From Diphasiastrum complanatum (taxonomy: Eukaryota > Streptophyta > Lycopodiopsida > Lycopodiales > Lycopodiaceae), in assembly GCA_029204225.1 (NCBI GenBank), contig CM055113.1:14783471-14847470 (forward strand): a stretch of DNA of 64,000 nt, in the 5' to 3' direction. The notes beneath the pieces were generated by a model that saw nothing but the letters and a program-made list of their open reading frames with translations, did no database searches and was not told where the DNA came from. The translations under genes were made by a program, and so were the position numbers. Of the stretch, positions 1 to 21,790 are shown one piece after another. Numbering within the stretch: the stretch's first letter is position 1; each line of letters begins with the position of its first letter.

Positions 1-324
1 AAAAAGAGGGCGCAGTCAGCTCAGAAGGCTGTAAATTAGTGAGTGACAGCTCGCTCAGCCTAGCATAAGTTAGCTCAGGCAGATTGTCATATTCATCGTA
101 GATGAAGCTGATCGTTGTGAAGAACATTATTACCCCACTGATTCTTGTTGTTCTGCAGTGCTTCATCATTATATGTATGTTTTGTTGTAAGGGTATAACT
201 CTATATAAAACCATGTTCTAACTCACATTAAATATGATCCAGAGAGTAGTGTTGTCTTTTGTCGAAACAGATTCTATGTCAAAAAAGATAGTGAGACGAA
301 TGAGGCCAAAGAGTATGTATACAT

Positions 325-10044
<9,720 letters not shown>

Positions 10045-10228
10045 TTGGTAGTCAGTGGTGAAGTTCACTTCTCGTTGAAGGACCAAAGCTTTCTCGTTCA
10101 GCGAGATCGATTAGGGTGCCTGCGGAATAACACCTATCTTTGATTTAAAGTTAAAACAACCAATATTCTAAACAGTCCATCTCCCATTAACACAAAGCTC
10201 AAAAGAGAGGTTAAGTTGCTGGACAAGG

Positions 10229-10230
<2 letters not shown>

Positions 10231-10298
<68 letters not shown>
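10231..10298. repeat. (TC)n microsatellite, 34 units
   Basis: Perfect TC tract about 190 bp upstream of the ZGRF1-like start codon. LINE copy 2 begins directly at its 3' side. Confidence 0.97.
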
Positions 10299-10303
<5 letters not shown>

Positions 10304-11392
10304 TTCGACTTATCACTTATATTCAAAGAGTCAGGTTATTCACATTGAATGAGCAGAGGTATACACATGCAGCACTTATCTCATCTCAGCACCTTCATAG
10401 TCAAGGCTTCCAGTTATCATGGTTCTCTCAGGCCTCTCGTTTACTTGACACACTTGGCACTTCTATCACAGACCTTCCATGACTACATCAAACGGTTCCT
10501 ATACAGAGCATATTTGAGTCGAAACCCACGGACTCACTTCTTGAAGTTGGATACAGTAGGGTTCCTAGTTCTACCACGTTATTTGGATTCAAGATTATCG
10601 CACGGTCTGAGGCTCATATTGGGTCAGTTCAGAGTCTCATCCCATCAGCTTATGATTGAGACTGGGCGTTTTCAAAGAACCCCAGGGGAGGAGCAAATTT
10701 GCCCGATGTGCTTATTATCCGAGATAGAGTCCGAGGAGCACTTCTTATTTAGATGTCCTGCATACTATGAGATCAGAGGAAGATATCACTGTCTTTTTCA
10801 CAATGCACCCATCACTCTACAGTCGACCATAGCATATGAGGATCCAAGTTGTGCGGCACTCATGATCATAGAGATGTTACTTCTATGACAGGATCTATGT
10901 CAACCAGCTCAATCTAGTCAGCTTGACTAACAGCTCCAAATCACCTCCTTTTCTCGCAGGAGGTCACAGCATGGTCCAGACTCAGAGGATAGTGAGAACA
11001 ATAATGACTCTCGACACAGAGACGTGAGACGAAGTATCACCCAGATTCCTGTTGCTCGTAAGATCACTGGTATGAGGAGATACACACTACACAAACGACC
11101 TCCTAGACGACATCATCAGCACACATTACCTCCAGCTACAGTTTCCATTACATCTTTCTTCAGTGGCAGCCGGAATCGATTGATTGAGTTTTGATTTTAG
11201 GATGAGAATATACATGTCTACCAGCACCACCATCATTTGTAGCTACTCGATGATATTTTTAGTAGCTACACTTCATATATGTTTTCTTTATTGTTATCAA
11301 AGACGTTTTACACACTCCTATTTGCACCGCACACTTAATATGTACTTTATGTCTTATATGCCTTTGGCACAGAAAAGACGTTAATAAAGCGC
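10299..11392 (+). mobile_element. 5'-truncated LINE (copy 2), flanked on both sides by TC repeats
   Basis: Same family as copy 1. It keeps only the region after the RT, including the knuckle CPMCLLSEIESEEHFLFRC followed by YYEIRGRYHCLFHN, which lines up with CQLC...YYEIRGRYHCLYRD in copy 1. A frameshift near 10480 separates two frames (10299-10482 and 10349-10888). The 3' end, AGAAAAGACGTTAATAAAG, corresponds to copy 1 and passes straight into a new TC tract. It lies in the 5' flank of the ZGRF1-like gene. Confidence 0.88.
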
Positions 11393-11395
11393 TCG

Positions 11396-11414
11396 CTCTC
11401 TCTCTCTCTCTCTC
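11396..11414. repeat. Short (TC)n tract between two LINE pieces
   Basis: Nine to ten TC units joining the 3' end of LINE copy 2 to the 5' end of LINE copy 3. Confidence 0.95.
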
Positions 11415-13130
11415 ACACAGATGGCGCGAGGGTTGTAGGGCATAGGGGCTCTCTCCACCGCTGTCTGCTGTCTATGGCCAGAAAAGGGAAGGGGAGACCA
11501 CCCCCCCCCCCCCCCCCACGCGCCTCTGTCCCTGCTCCTTCAGCGCTGCCCCCCCCTTCACCATCGCTGTCCCCTCCATGCACTTCTGTCCCTTCCCTTT
11601 CAGCGCTGGCCTCCCTTTCATTGCTGTCCACCATCACTGATGAGTCATTACCGCTGTCCACCATTGCTGCAGAATCTGATCATAACGATGCTTCCATCGC
11701 TATTACGAATGGAGCCTCCACTTCTAATGCAATTGATGCTCTATGCATTGAGAAAGATGTTAAAGTGTCAGCGTTACCTACGGATCTAGCAGCTTCTATC
11801 CACACTCCCTGCCCTCCATCTGCTCGCTCCTCTTTCTTGCTTCCTGAAATCTACACACCTGTCAAATCATTTGAGCAGTACATCCTCTCCTATATCGAGC
11901 AGATCAAACAAGAATCCAGCTCTCTACGAAAAGAAATGGGACAACTTCAAGCGACCATTTAATCTATGTCCGCTGAAAGAGAAATCATACTATCCCGGAT
12001 TATTTCTTTGGAAGCAGCAATAAGCAAGCAAGGAGAACCTACAAGGATTCAAGAGTTGGAAGAAAAGATAGAGCAACACAAGGCTGAGACAAAAACGTGG
12101 GCTTCCCTTTTCAAGGCAATAAGGAAGGTACACCCTCCTTCAATAGGGTCATTCCAGCCACCATATCTGAAGAGCGAATGCGGGAGTACAAATCTCTGAA
12201 TATTAGGGTCCGAGGGGTTGAAGACATTATTGATCCAATGACCGAAGCAACCAGCTTTCTTTCAAGTACACTTACCCACCACTCCGAAGGATTGGATAGA
12301 GCTTGGAGAACCAAGAGAGACCCTTCTACACTTATTGTTTGCTTCACAGATTTGGAAGAACGACGGGCAACCCTCAAACTGTGGGCCAAGCTTAGAGGTA
12401 CACTTATATTTATGGATGATGATCTCACTCCCATGCAGGTTGCAGATCGGAAGAAAGCATTCAGTGCGACAAAAGCTTTGAGGAAGAGGGTAATTTATCG
12501 GGATGGTAAGGCTCAGTACCTTGATCCTCCAAATGGAACTACAATGGTATTCACTCTTCAGCTACAGCAAGGGATTTCGGAGATTTTTTTTGCGAATTGT
12601 GATATCTTACTACTCACTAAGACACATGAGAGTCCAGAGAGGGGACTACCGGTCATTGAGGGTTTATCTTGGTACTTTGCACATCGGAGGGCAATGAGAG
12701 CATTGACAGATCGAGGTTCAGGTGGGGTGGCCTGCTTAGTCCGAGCCTTCATTCAGCCTTGGTCGAGTTGGTACATGCTGATGAGCGAGCTCACTATATT
12801 TGGATTCGGGTGGACCGGACTTTGATGAGCCTAGACCGAGACCTCTTTATGGCCATTTGTTATTTTCCACCGGATATATCAGCTTTCACATCAGATGAGG
12901 AGTCACCTTACATGGATATCTCCTCAGACATTGTTAGATACGAGGAGCGGGGTTATATTCTTTTAGCTAGCGACTTTAACGCCCGGACGGGGTCCAGGCA
13001 GACTGAGTTCCATAGAGCAGAGGATGATCCGCAGCGGATACATGCTTTAGACTGGGATGATCTTGGCCTCCGGTGACGATCAGCAGATGCAAAGGGTCTA
13101 GTTACTGCATATGGAGAGCAGATGCTTCAG
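11415..13130 (+). mobile_element. 5' portion of an L1-like LINE (copy 3): ORF1 and endonuclease, broken
   Basis: ORF1 begins MARKGKGRPPPP (11474): a Pro/Ser-rich head, a coiled coil (about 11870-12110) and an L1-ORF1p-like RNA-binding part (LNIRVRGVEDI; DPSTLIVCFTDLEERRA; FMDDDLTPMQVADRKKAF). An in-frame TAA (11960) and a frameshift near 12100 break it. From about 12590 an AP-type endonuclease follows: CDILLLTKTHESPE, RGSGGVACLVR and, after another shift, ILLASDFNARTGS with the DFN catalytic block. It stops near 13130, where gypsy sequence begins in mid-domain. Together with copies 1 and 2 this gives almost the whole element: ORF1, endonuclease, RT, knuckle. Confidence 0.85.
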
Positions 13131-14760
13131 TTGGGTGAACCGTACCTGGCCAAAACCAATGCAAGTAATTTTCTAATTGGTGTAGCTCCATTCCAAGAGG
13201 GTCCACTTGTGGCATTGGAGACATTATTTGTATGGATCCAATTTTGTTGTCTTAACAGACAATCAATCTTGAAAGTGTTGTTGTACTGCTTCAGATTTGA
13301 AGGGTCGAAAAGCAAGATGGTTAGAACGTATGCAAGAGTTCGACTTTGTAATATTTAGAAAAAAAGGTTTCCACTAAGAAGGTGGTCAATGTACATAGTT
13401 GGATAGGTGAAGTGAATTAGATGAGTGTGAAGATCAGTCTGATCTCTATCACGCCCTAAACGGCCTATGTTCTTCTAATGCATTCTTTGGTTATATATTG
13501 CAAGAAGTCCAAATCAAGGTGCCATATGCAAGCAATCAACTTAGTGAACTTGAAGCTGATTTAGAGAATATAAGATTAGAAATCACTATGCAATTCATAA
13601 TGGATGGCTGTTTCCAAAAATGGAAGTTTGTGTGCCAAAAACCTTTTGGATCCAAGGCAACAAATCCTAATCAAATATCAGGATAGCCGAAGTGTTGATC
13701 ATCAAGGCATACAAAGGAAACATGACTTAGTTCAAAGAACATATGTATTGGCAAAGATGAAATCATGTCCTCAAGTATCCCTAGTGCCAAGTGAATAGAG
13801 CATATCACATTTAGGCAAGAGAACTATTGCCTCCATTGGGAAGCCCAAATATGGGAAAGTATTTCCATGGATTTTGTGGTTGGATTGACTAGAACAAATA
13901 GAGGTCATGACTCTATTTGGCTGGTAGTGGATAAACTTACTAAGAAGGCAATATTTTTTTCAGCCAAAAATAGCATAAAGGATTCAAAACTTGCCGAAGT
14001 TTTTCATGAGAGGCTATTTAGTCTCTATGGCTTGCCATGTAAAATCGTTAGAAATAAAAATCTATTGTACACTTCTAAAAGAAGTTTTTGATAAATTGGA
14101 AGCTGAGTTGAGTCTCACATTTTCTAATTATCTTGAGTGAGTAAATTAGACAATGGAAGATATGTTCATTCGTCTACTAGGTCTAGTCCTTACATGTCAA
14201 TGTATGAATATCAACCCAAATAACTCTGGATGGTCGACCTTAACAATGTGAAGGCAGGTTCCGATTTTTGCAAGATCAATAAAAAACATTGAAACTTGCA
14301 AAGGGAAGCATAAAAGGATCAAGCTAAGTTCTAAGGTTATCAAACACAGTCACCTAAAAATTTTAAGAAAGATATGATGGGTCACCTGAGAGTACCAAAG
14401 CAATTACAACTATTGAAGACGAATGTTTATAACTTCTCTCGTAGATAATGTGGACCATATAAGACAATCCATAAGATTAATAAGATCACATATTGATTGG
14501 CTTTACCCTCCAGAACAAAAGTTCACCTTGTCTTTCATATTAGCAGATTGAAAAAAAAGTTGGTTGCCGAGACAATTTGGTTTCAATTAAAGAAATACTA
14601 CAGTTTGAAGAGATATTTGACTAACATATCATTTGAGGTAGAGTCTACTCTAGAAAACTAAGTTTGACAAGATGGAAGGGCAGATTTGAGAATGAGGAGT
14701 CTAAGAACAAACAATTTCCAACATTTTTTACTACAAACATTTTCACTTAAGGAAGAAAGA
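13131..14760 (+). mobile_element. Ty3/gypsy pol remnant: RNase H, integrase, integrase C-terminus
   Basis: Begins in RNase H (LAKTNASNFLIG, then, after shifts, LTDNQS and RWLERMQEFDFVIF). The integrase core lies at 13867-14091 (MDFVVGLTRTNRGHDSIWLV, VDKLTKKAIFF, LFSLYGLPCKIV). A C-terminal block near 14450-14560 reads GPYKTIHKINKITYWLALPS and VFHISRLKKKL, the usual integrase tail of chromovirus-type elements. Many stops and shifts. Its left end abuts the truncated LINE. Confidence 0.82.
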
Positions 14761-16589
14761 ATGTTATTCTCTCAATAAGACATAACTAGACTGGCCTTGG
14801 TTTAGGGACGATCCAATAGGTTAGCAAGGACACCTTGCTTTACCTACCTTTACGGATCAGTACTGGCTTTAGGCCATATAAGGATGAATGGCCTAGAGAG
14901 ACAAGACATGCTTGGAGAAGTACTTCCACAGAGATTATGGACTAGAGGACAAGTTAGGGAGAGATAATCAAGCCATGCATGTAGTATGTGCAGTATGGGA
15001 CACAAATATGAAGTGCATGTGATCATGTTTGAGATGATGGAAGGTTAGGGCTTGAAGGGAGGTTATTGTACAAAGTCTGTGGCTTGGAGGAGAATCGCTT
15101 AGGATGGACATGGCCCGAATAGAGCGTTGGTGCATTACAACAAAGCGAATAAGAATCAGATCCATCTTATTATGGTTGTTTCACTCAAAGGGGATTTGTG
15201 CATATGGCCACTTTGATACTTCATAGAGATCATAAATGGAAAGAACTCATCTTGAGACTTGCATATTCTTAAGCTTCAAGACATCCATGACCCCTACAGC
15301 GCATACATGCATACATCTATAATAGTTCATGTAGCTATCATCACAACCTTTTTCACACCATATATGCATCATGTGGTACTTCACAGTCATGGTACATGCA
15401 ATAACCATTCTTCTTCTATTTGCCATATAGTGAATTTCATAAGCTCACATTTTGCATTTTTCATTTCCTATTTTGTAGTTTCATGGAAAACTAGGCTTAT
15501 GTTTTGGATAGTGCCTGGTATTATTTAAACAAATCCTCAAAAAGACAACAATTGCCAATTGTGTATTATGAAAGAAGTTGAGATGGAAGAACATTTTATT
15601 TCCACTATCAAATCAACTATGAGATTAGGAGTAGATACTATTGTGATCAATCAGCCACCCTTTATTCTAAGGCTCCCTAGACCGATTGTTATCAGTGGCT
15701 TGAATCAACCAATGATCAATCCATTTGATTTAGCTAGGTAACAAGTCTCAGGAGTTGGAAGTCCGAAGTTCCGCGTCAAAATTTGAATTTCAGTATCGAT
15801 TAATCACAAAATATAATCTACATGTTACCCATTAACACTAAGAAAGCACTTGGTTTTGACATAATCGAAGGGTAGAAATTAAGGGAGAGGGGGGGGGGGA
15901 CCCTAAAGCCGATTTGTCGGTTCAAACCTGGAGAAGCTAATTCTTTCCCGATTCAAACCTGATTCAAACACGGTTCGAAAAGGTGATTTGAAAGGTACCA
16001 TAAAACTTTGAGTCCTCAAAGATACTCCACGGACCTTTACAACAATTATTTTCATGGTTTTCCCTTAGCTTGATGCACAAAAATTATTTGCCCGATTTGC
16101 AAGGCTAGGCACCCTATGCAACTAGAGAAATGTAACACAATATGGAGAGCCGTCATGAGCCACAAGCTCCTAAGCTATACAAAACCAATGTGGATACTCT
16201 ATCGAGTAGAGAGCAAATGCAATAGAGGATCTTTGTGCATTAGGCAATTGTTGTTTCCTTGATTTCTTATGAGACTCATTCTAGCACTATTGCTTCTATA
16301 GAGACTAGGAGAAAAGATCTCCAACAGATACTATTTTGAAATGATACCCTTGTATCAGTGGGCAACTACATGCTTTAAATAGCCTATGATACTATCAAAT
16401 TAGATACTAGGCACAATAGAAGTGAAAAAAGGGCGGCTCATGTCATTTTCACTCTTTGGTCTATTCTTTGTAGGAGGCTATCAACAATCATCCTCTCCAA
16501 AGAACTTGCTATACATTGTACACTTTATATTTAGTTCTTGTTGATCATTGTGAGATCTTAGTTGAAGATTGATTTCCAATTTCAAATTT
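14761..16589. other. Unassigned repeat-like DNA
   Basis: No domain-bearing frame on either strand. Contains a poly-G run near 15890. Some of it may be LTR or leader of the neighbouring gypsy pieces, but I could not define LTR borders. Confidence 0.4.
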
Positions 16590-16960
16590 GATACCCATTG
16601 ATGATTCCACTATTTTTTTGTTCTTAAACTATTACGAGTTTGATGAAAGACTATTCTCCTTAATTTAGTTCCATTCTTTGCTAATTATATGAGCAAACCA
16701 TTTGACATCTGAAAAGTTTTTCAAATAGTCAAATCTCTCTCAGTATCTACACAACGAAAACATGTTGAGGATTTTTCTTCAAATTTTTCTACAGATTAGC
16801 ATATCATCAAGGTAAACAATAAAGAATCTGTCCAAACAGGAGGGCACACACTATTCATCAATGTCCTATCCATACATGCGGCCCATGTGTCAGTCCAAAA
16901 TGTGTAACTCGAAATTTCAAGGAACATACTATGGTTTACGCATTGTGTCGACTGTGGAAG
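16590..16960 (-). mobile_element. Ty3/gypsy reverse transcriptase fragment
   Basis: On the minus strand, frames give FEFRVTHFGLTHGP (family: FGLTNAP), then after a shift DRFFIVYLDDML, the YLDD active-site block, and a degraded stretch resembling the region that follows it. Orientation is opposite to the gypsy remnant at 13.1 kb. Heavily decayed. Confidence 0.6.
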
Positions 16961-18479
16961 ACACACTCCTGATTCTTATTCAGTGGTCAAAGCTCCAAAT
17001 TCTGCTCCTACTAGTTGTCTGACAATTCGTTACTGCAAACCAATGGATCCAATAAACAGATGTGCTTGGCTTAGTCTCACATTGTTTAGTATGTTATTTG
17101 CTATTCAAGTAGCCCTTTCAGTTTCTTAAAGGGAACCTGTTTGTAAGACCCAAATGTAATCAAGAACTAGGAATAATGTCAATGGCCTGATTGATTGAAC
17201 ATCTTCTAGGAGAATTATTAGAAATAGATTGACATAAGTGATATTAAGGATTCAAGCTGCAGGCGTTTTTTATTAAATCTTCTCTGCCTTTTAGTAAACA
17301 CTCAATGATTCTTTGATATCTCAAGTTTGTTGCAGAGAACATGCCTTGCCAGGTTTTGCATCAACAAGTTTTGCACTTCTTTGATATCATCAAAGTTTCT
17401 TGTCATTCCTTTGCTATTTGTTTACACATTAATACCTCTTGCTCAAGCAGTTTGTGATTGCAAACTCAGTGAATAAGAACAGTTTTTAATATCGAAACAG
17501 GATGTTTTGGACGATTCCTTATCGTTTTTCTTTACATGAACATCATAATCTTAAGATAGAAACTAATAAGTTACATTTTCCATGCCCACTTTCCAGCAAA
17601 GGGAGAGATTGTAAGTAGTTTCAAAATCTAGTAAAGTAACGACGCTGTATTTCTTTCCCACTCCGAGAACATAGAGGAGATGACGAGGCCGCAATAGTTA
17701 TCCATAGAGGTCCTTGCATTACTGCCATAGCCTCTTGGTTGACTGTTGTTCTTAAATTTGTGTTCATTAGAATTGCATAAGCTCGAGTTTGCTTGATCAG
17801 CAGAATATCGGATATGAAATCACAAGTTGAGAGAACTTGAATGTCATGCTCTCATGTATTTCTTACTATATTCGAACTTCAGAATCATTTTGAAACAGGT
17901 TTGGACGTGAAACCTTCAGTTTGTAGAGAAAAGCAAGCATTCTCATCAATAAACATAACTAGGATCTCCCAACAAATCTACCATAATTTAGATACAAGCA
18001 AACAAACAAACTCACTCATTGTGTTTCTCCTCAGGATAAATTCAAAGCCGAAGCAAAACAAGCAGTTGTAAGTTGTATCCTGCTCCTGCGCTCAGCGTCC
18101 AAATCTAAATCAGGCAACACTTGTATAAGCGCAGAAACATGAGTGCTCCATGAATCGATCGTTTAGCTGAGAACGAAGATCGTCGCTCGTTAAACTGAAG
18201 CTTATTAAATGATTGTGACAACACGAATCAGAACTCGCAAAATTGAAGCTAAAAGCCCGCCAAAATGGTAAATCAAGTATTTCAGAATTCGGCATCTAAG
18301 AAAAGAACAAGTGTTTGAGGCTTGTTCCCAATTCTAAATTTCTAGCCTATGCCATGAGCAACGTTTCCTCAACGTTGAGGCTGTCCACGTGGCATCCATT
18401 TGTTGGCCTTGCAACGTTGAGGCTATGCTAATCACGTGCCATTAGTTTGTTGGCCCTGCTCTTCTTGGGCGTTCATCTC
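16961..18479. other. No recognisable gene
   Basis: AT-rich; short frames without similarity that I recognise on either strand. Confidence 0.45.
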
Positions 18480-18635
18480 GGGACAAAAGCTATTCTTCAG
18501 TTTTGCACAAGATTTTTGGCCCTGCCCTTGTTGGGCAGGGGGATACTTTGACAGGTTCACCAACTGATGACGTGTTAGCATCACGTTGATCTGGGGGACA
18601 AAAGCTATTTCTCAGTTTTGCAAAACATTTTTATT
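18480..18635 (+). repeat. Direct repeat of about 40 bp
   Basis: The block GGGACAAAAGCTATTCTTCA plus a following TTTTGCA..TTTTT stretch near 18480 recurs near 18596 with few changes. The neighbourhood is rich in GTTGGCCCTGC/TTGGGC words, including a hairpin-like GCCCTGCCCTTGTTGGGCAG at about 18520. Confidence 0.7.
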
Positions 18636-18896
18636 AATGATATTATTGGACATGCACATGAAGGCCACGTGAATCATTATGTGGTCATTGTGACCCCATC
18701 ATGCTGCACGTGATAAGGTGATAAGTGATAACGATCAGAGCACAACCTCTACCTTGCAACTGAGACATTGAGACAGAGCACAACCTGTATCTTGCTACTC
18801 GAACAGACGCTTGCATCTGTTGAAGACATCGTGTTGCAAAGAGGTCCAGTTACATGACAGAGAATTGTCTATTGTGGTAACATCTTTCCGCTTTTT

Positions 18897-20240
18897 CTAA
18901 GCTTGAAGATGTTTGCTCGTACAGTATTTCCCAAACATATCATCCAGCTTCATGTCTTTAAATGATTCGCGCACTAGAACTAGCGCAGGAGGAACATTTA
19001 CACCGGTTTCCTCTGAGAAATCTATAAAAACCTCAACTATCTCATTTAAGGCAGGTAGAGCCCCTAGCCATTTCATGGATACACCAAACTTATCACCACT
19101 GATAACTTTCATGATACGACAATAGAACCTCGGCATTCCATCCAAATCATCATATACTGCCCATATTTGTCCCACACTAAAACACTTCTCCAAGCGATCT
19201 TGATCAAATACATAAAAATCTGGATCAGGTACAGGAATTCCATGTTGCTCATCATCATTGTCAGGCTCGTCACCATTGAAAGGCTCATCATCATTGTCAT
19301 CCTGTTCATCGAGTTGCCTTTTCGGGCTTCGATGCACTTCAATTGGTACAGTATTTCAATTCTGCAACTCTGCAGTAGCACGTACATCAGCTTTACCTCT
19401 TCTTGAACGTGGGAAAGCTACCAGATTATCATCATCACTGCCATCAAAATTATAATCAATATTGTTTTTTTTCCTAGATGATCTTCGAATTTCACACTCC
19501 ATAGCAGCATCGTGTGGGCCCTCTTGGTTGTCTGACACTAATCTGTTCAGCTTCTTAACCTCTTTCTCATACTCTTCTTCATGCTCATACTCATCTTCAT
19601 CACGAGGTGTAGCTTTCTTCAATGTTTTTCGACTTTGGAAATCTTCTACCTTATGGCTAGAGTGAACCTTATTAATATTGTCATTTCCTGTACTAGCACT
19701 CGGAATTCATGTTGCAACTTCAGCAGTAGCAGAGCCTGGAAAGTTGCTGCCTCTTTCATTCGTAGTGTCCCTTCCTGTAGTAGCACTTGGAACTGCACTT
19801 CTTGTTGCAACCTGAGCAAAACCAGAGCTTGGAAAATTGCAACCTCCTTTATTCATAGTGTTCATTCCTGTAGCCGCACCTGGAACTGCATTTCCTGTTG
19901 CAATCTGAGCAGTATCAGACCCTGAAAAACTGCTACTTCCAAATAATTTATTCATAGTGTCCCTCCCTGTAGCAGCACTTGGAACTGCACTTGTTGTTGC
20001 AACCCGAGTAGCACAAGAGCCTGGAAAACTGCTGCTTCCGAACGAGTTATGGACGCTCGGATAGAACATAAAACCCTGAGGTGGTTGAGTGCCCACAGTG
20101 GCATGAGAATTTGGATACTCAAATGATGTATTCATACCATTTACATATGCATTATGTATATCTCTTGCTACAAAAATGTTTAGACATTTATTGCATTTGA
20201 GATTGAAATTCAGATACGTCTAATAATATTCATACTGCAT
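18897..20240 (-). pseudogene. DUF3444 (DnaJ-type plant protein) pseudogene, J domain missing
   Basis: One continuous frame of about 440 codons is broken only by three stops: TAG 20220-20222, TGA 19707-19709 and TGA 19356-19358. In order it encodes a zinc ribbon (TCPHCKMQYEY...LKCNKCLNIFVARD), a Ser/Ala/Thr-rich linker with three or four diverged repeats of about 36-40 residues (FGSSSF.GS..A..AT..AVP.AATG), a basic/acidic stretch (RRSSRKKNNIDYNFDGSDDD), an acidic run, and the DUF3444 start (VPDPDFYVFDQDRLEKCF, VGQIWAVYDDLDGMPRFY). This is the usual order of plant DnaJ-DUF3444 proteins, which begin with a J domain. Upstream of 20240 I find no J domain, and the DUF3444 end is short. In the family DUF3444 proteins are nuclear co-chaperone-like and poorly characterised. 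Intronless family, so a retrocopy cannot be told apart from a decayed gene. Confidence 0.8.
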
Positions 20241-20349
20241 TTTGCAATGTGGACATGTCATCCACAAGCTACCAACATGATTGTTTCTCGCATCAGATCT
20301 GCAATCAGCATCTACTCGCTACAAAAACACATCTGGCAGTTGCTTCTCT

Positions 20350-20555
20350 ACTACGAAACGCGACCTCCATCTGCACAGCACTTCCATCTGCGTTTCTAGA
20401 GAGGCAGAGCTTTTACTTTTTACCTCTCTGTGTCAGCACATTTTCGTCGGGAACTCCATGTGACCTCCATCTGCATTGCATCTTCACATCACTTCCTTCT
20501 GTGTTTGTGGGGAGGAGCGAAGCTTTTTCTTTTGATCTCTCTCTTTGTATGTGGT
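20350..20555 (+). repeat. Imperfect direct duplication of about 95 bp
   Basis: A block starting GCGACCTCCATCTGCA (about 20360) and running through GAGGCAGAGCTTTTACTTTT returns from about 20459 as TGTGACCTCCATCTGCATTG with GGAGCGAAGCTTTTTCTTTT. Non-coding as far as I can see. Confidence 0.65.
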
Positions 20556-21380
20556 ATGCTTGCTACTGACATGGATGTGCATACTTGCTATGCGTGGTAG
20601 CTGTTTCCTTTTCATGTCTTTAAATTAGAAAAGCATCAGTAGCTGTAACCTGAGCAGAATTCTACTATCAAATGGCCTAATGGAGCATCTGGTCTATCGC
20701 TGCTCCAATGTCTATATTCTGAGCCAAAAGTTGTGATGAATGGCAAAAGGGAGCCTCTGTAGGCTTTGTCGCAACTCTAGAGACTACCTTATGAAAAAAA
20801 TGCTACTATCAAAATTTAATGCCTTACTAGAGTTTCTGTCTCCAATGCCTGCTCCCTCAGCAAACGCTACTAAACAATGGCCGAAGGGAGCCTCTGCTCC
20901 ATCGCAGCTCTTGCAGCTGTATCCTGACATCTCATTCATAGTGTAGATGTTGCTTTTTTTACATTGGCAAAACTAGTGATTTGCTAGCTTTCTAACCCAG
21001 GATCCTTTTATGAATTTAGATCATCAACAGAAGAGCAGAATCATTGTTGGTTGCTACGAAAATCAAACGTTGTTGGAAGGATCCTACGCCTGTTGGGAGA
21101 GCATAATCATTGCTAGCTGGGTGTTGGAAAACACTCCTACAAAACTTTCGAAATCTTACAGAAATCAACTGGCTCATCTGTCTTCAAACTTCGCAAATAA
21201 GATTCGATCTTTTCCAATCTGCTCAGGTTACCTTCCTTATAACTTGTGACTTTTGAATTTCTGATGTATGTCGTTTTAAAACTACAAACATTCTGATTGA
21301 AATTGAAGTCGCGACAACAACATGCATTCTAGGACCTGCTGTAGCTAATACGTTTGCAATGGCTAAGAGCGTGTCTGCAT
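20556..21380. other. No recognisable gene
   Basis: Contains an 80-codon frame at 21010-21249 without recognised similarity and loosely repeated words (CTACTATCAAA, GGGAGCCTCTG). Nothing assignable. Confidence 0.4.
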
Positions 21381-21381
21381 T

Positions 21382-21556
21382 GGGCATTGAAGTATCGTAG
21401 GAGTCGTTACCAGATCATAGTTTTGCCTGCACTATCAGAACATTTTTTGAGTAAATATTCAGAATGTATGCCTTGGGGATTGAAGTATCGTAGGAGTCGT
21501 TACCAGATCCTAGTTTTGTCTGTATTATAGAACGTTTTTTGAGTAAATATTCATGG
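21382..21556 (+). repeat. Tandem duplication, about 82 bp, spaced about 90 bp
   Basis: The unit TTGAAGTATCGTAGGAGTCG ... TTTTTTGAGTAAATATTC occurs at about 21387-21463 and again at about 21478-21553 with a handful of substitutions. Confidence 0.85.
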
Positions 21557-21790
21557 GTGCAAATGAGGAGCTCAATTCCGTCACTAATTCATGATAAGGC
21601 AGGCTTGGTTTGACACACAATTTATCAAATGTCATGGCAACAAAGTGGCTAGAAAATCTTGACGGACAGCTCAAATAATGTCTTTCACCTTGTATCTCAA
21701 TACCTTAATAGGCAATCCACATATGTTATAATATCGTGTAAGGCATGGAAATTTCAGAAATTTGCAAGCAACAATTGATTGGATCAGTGG

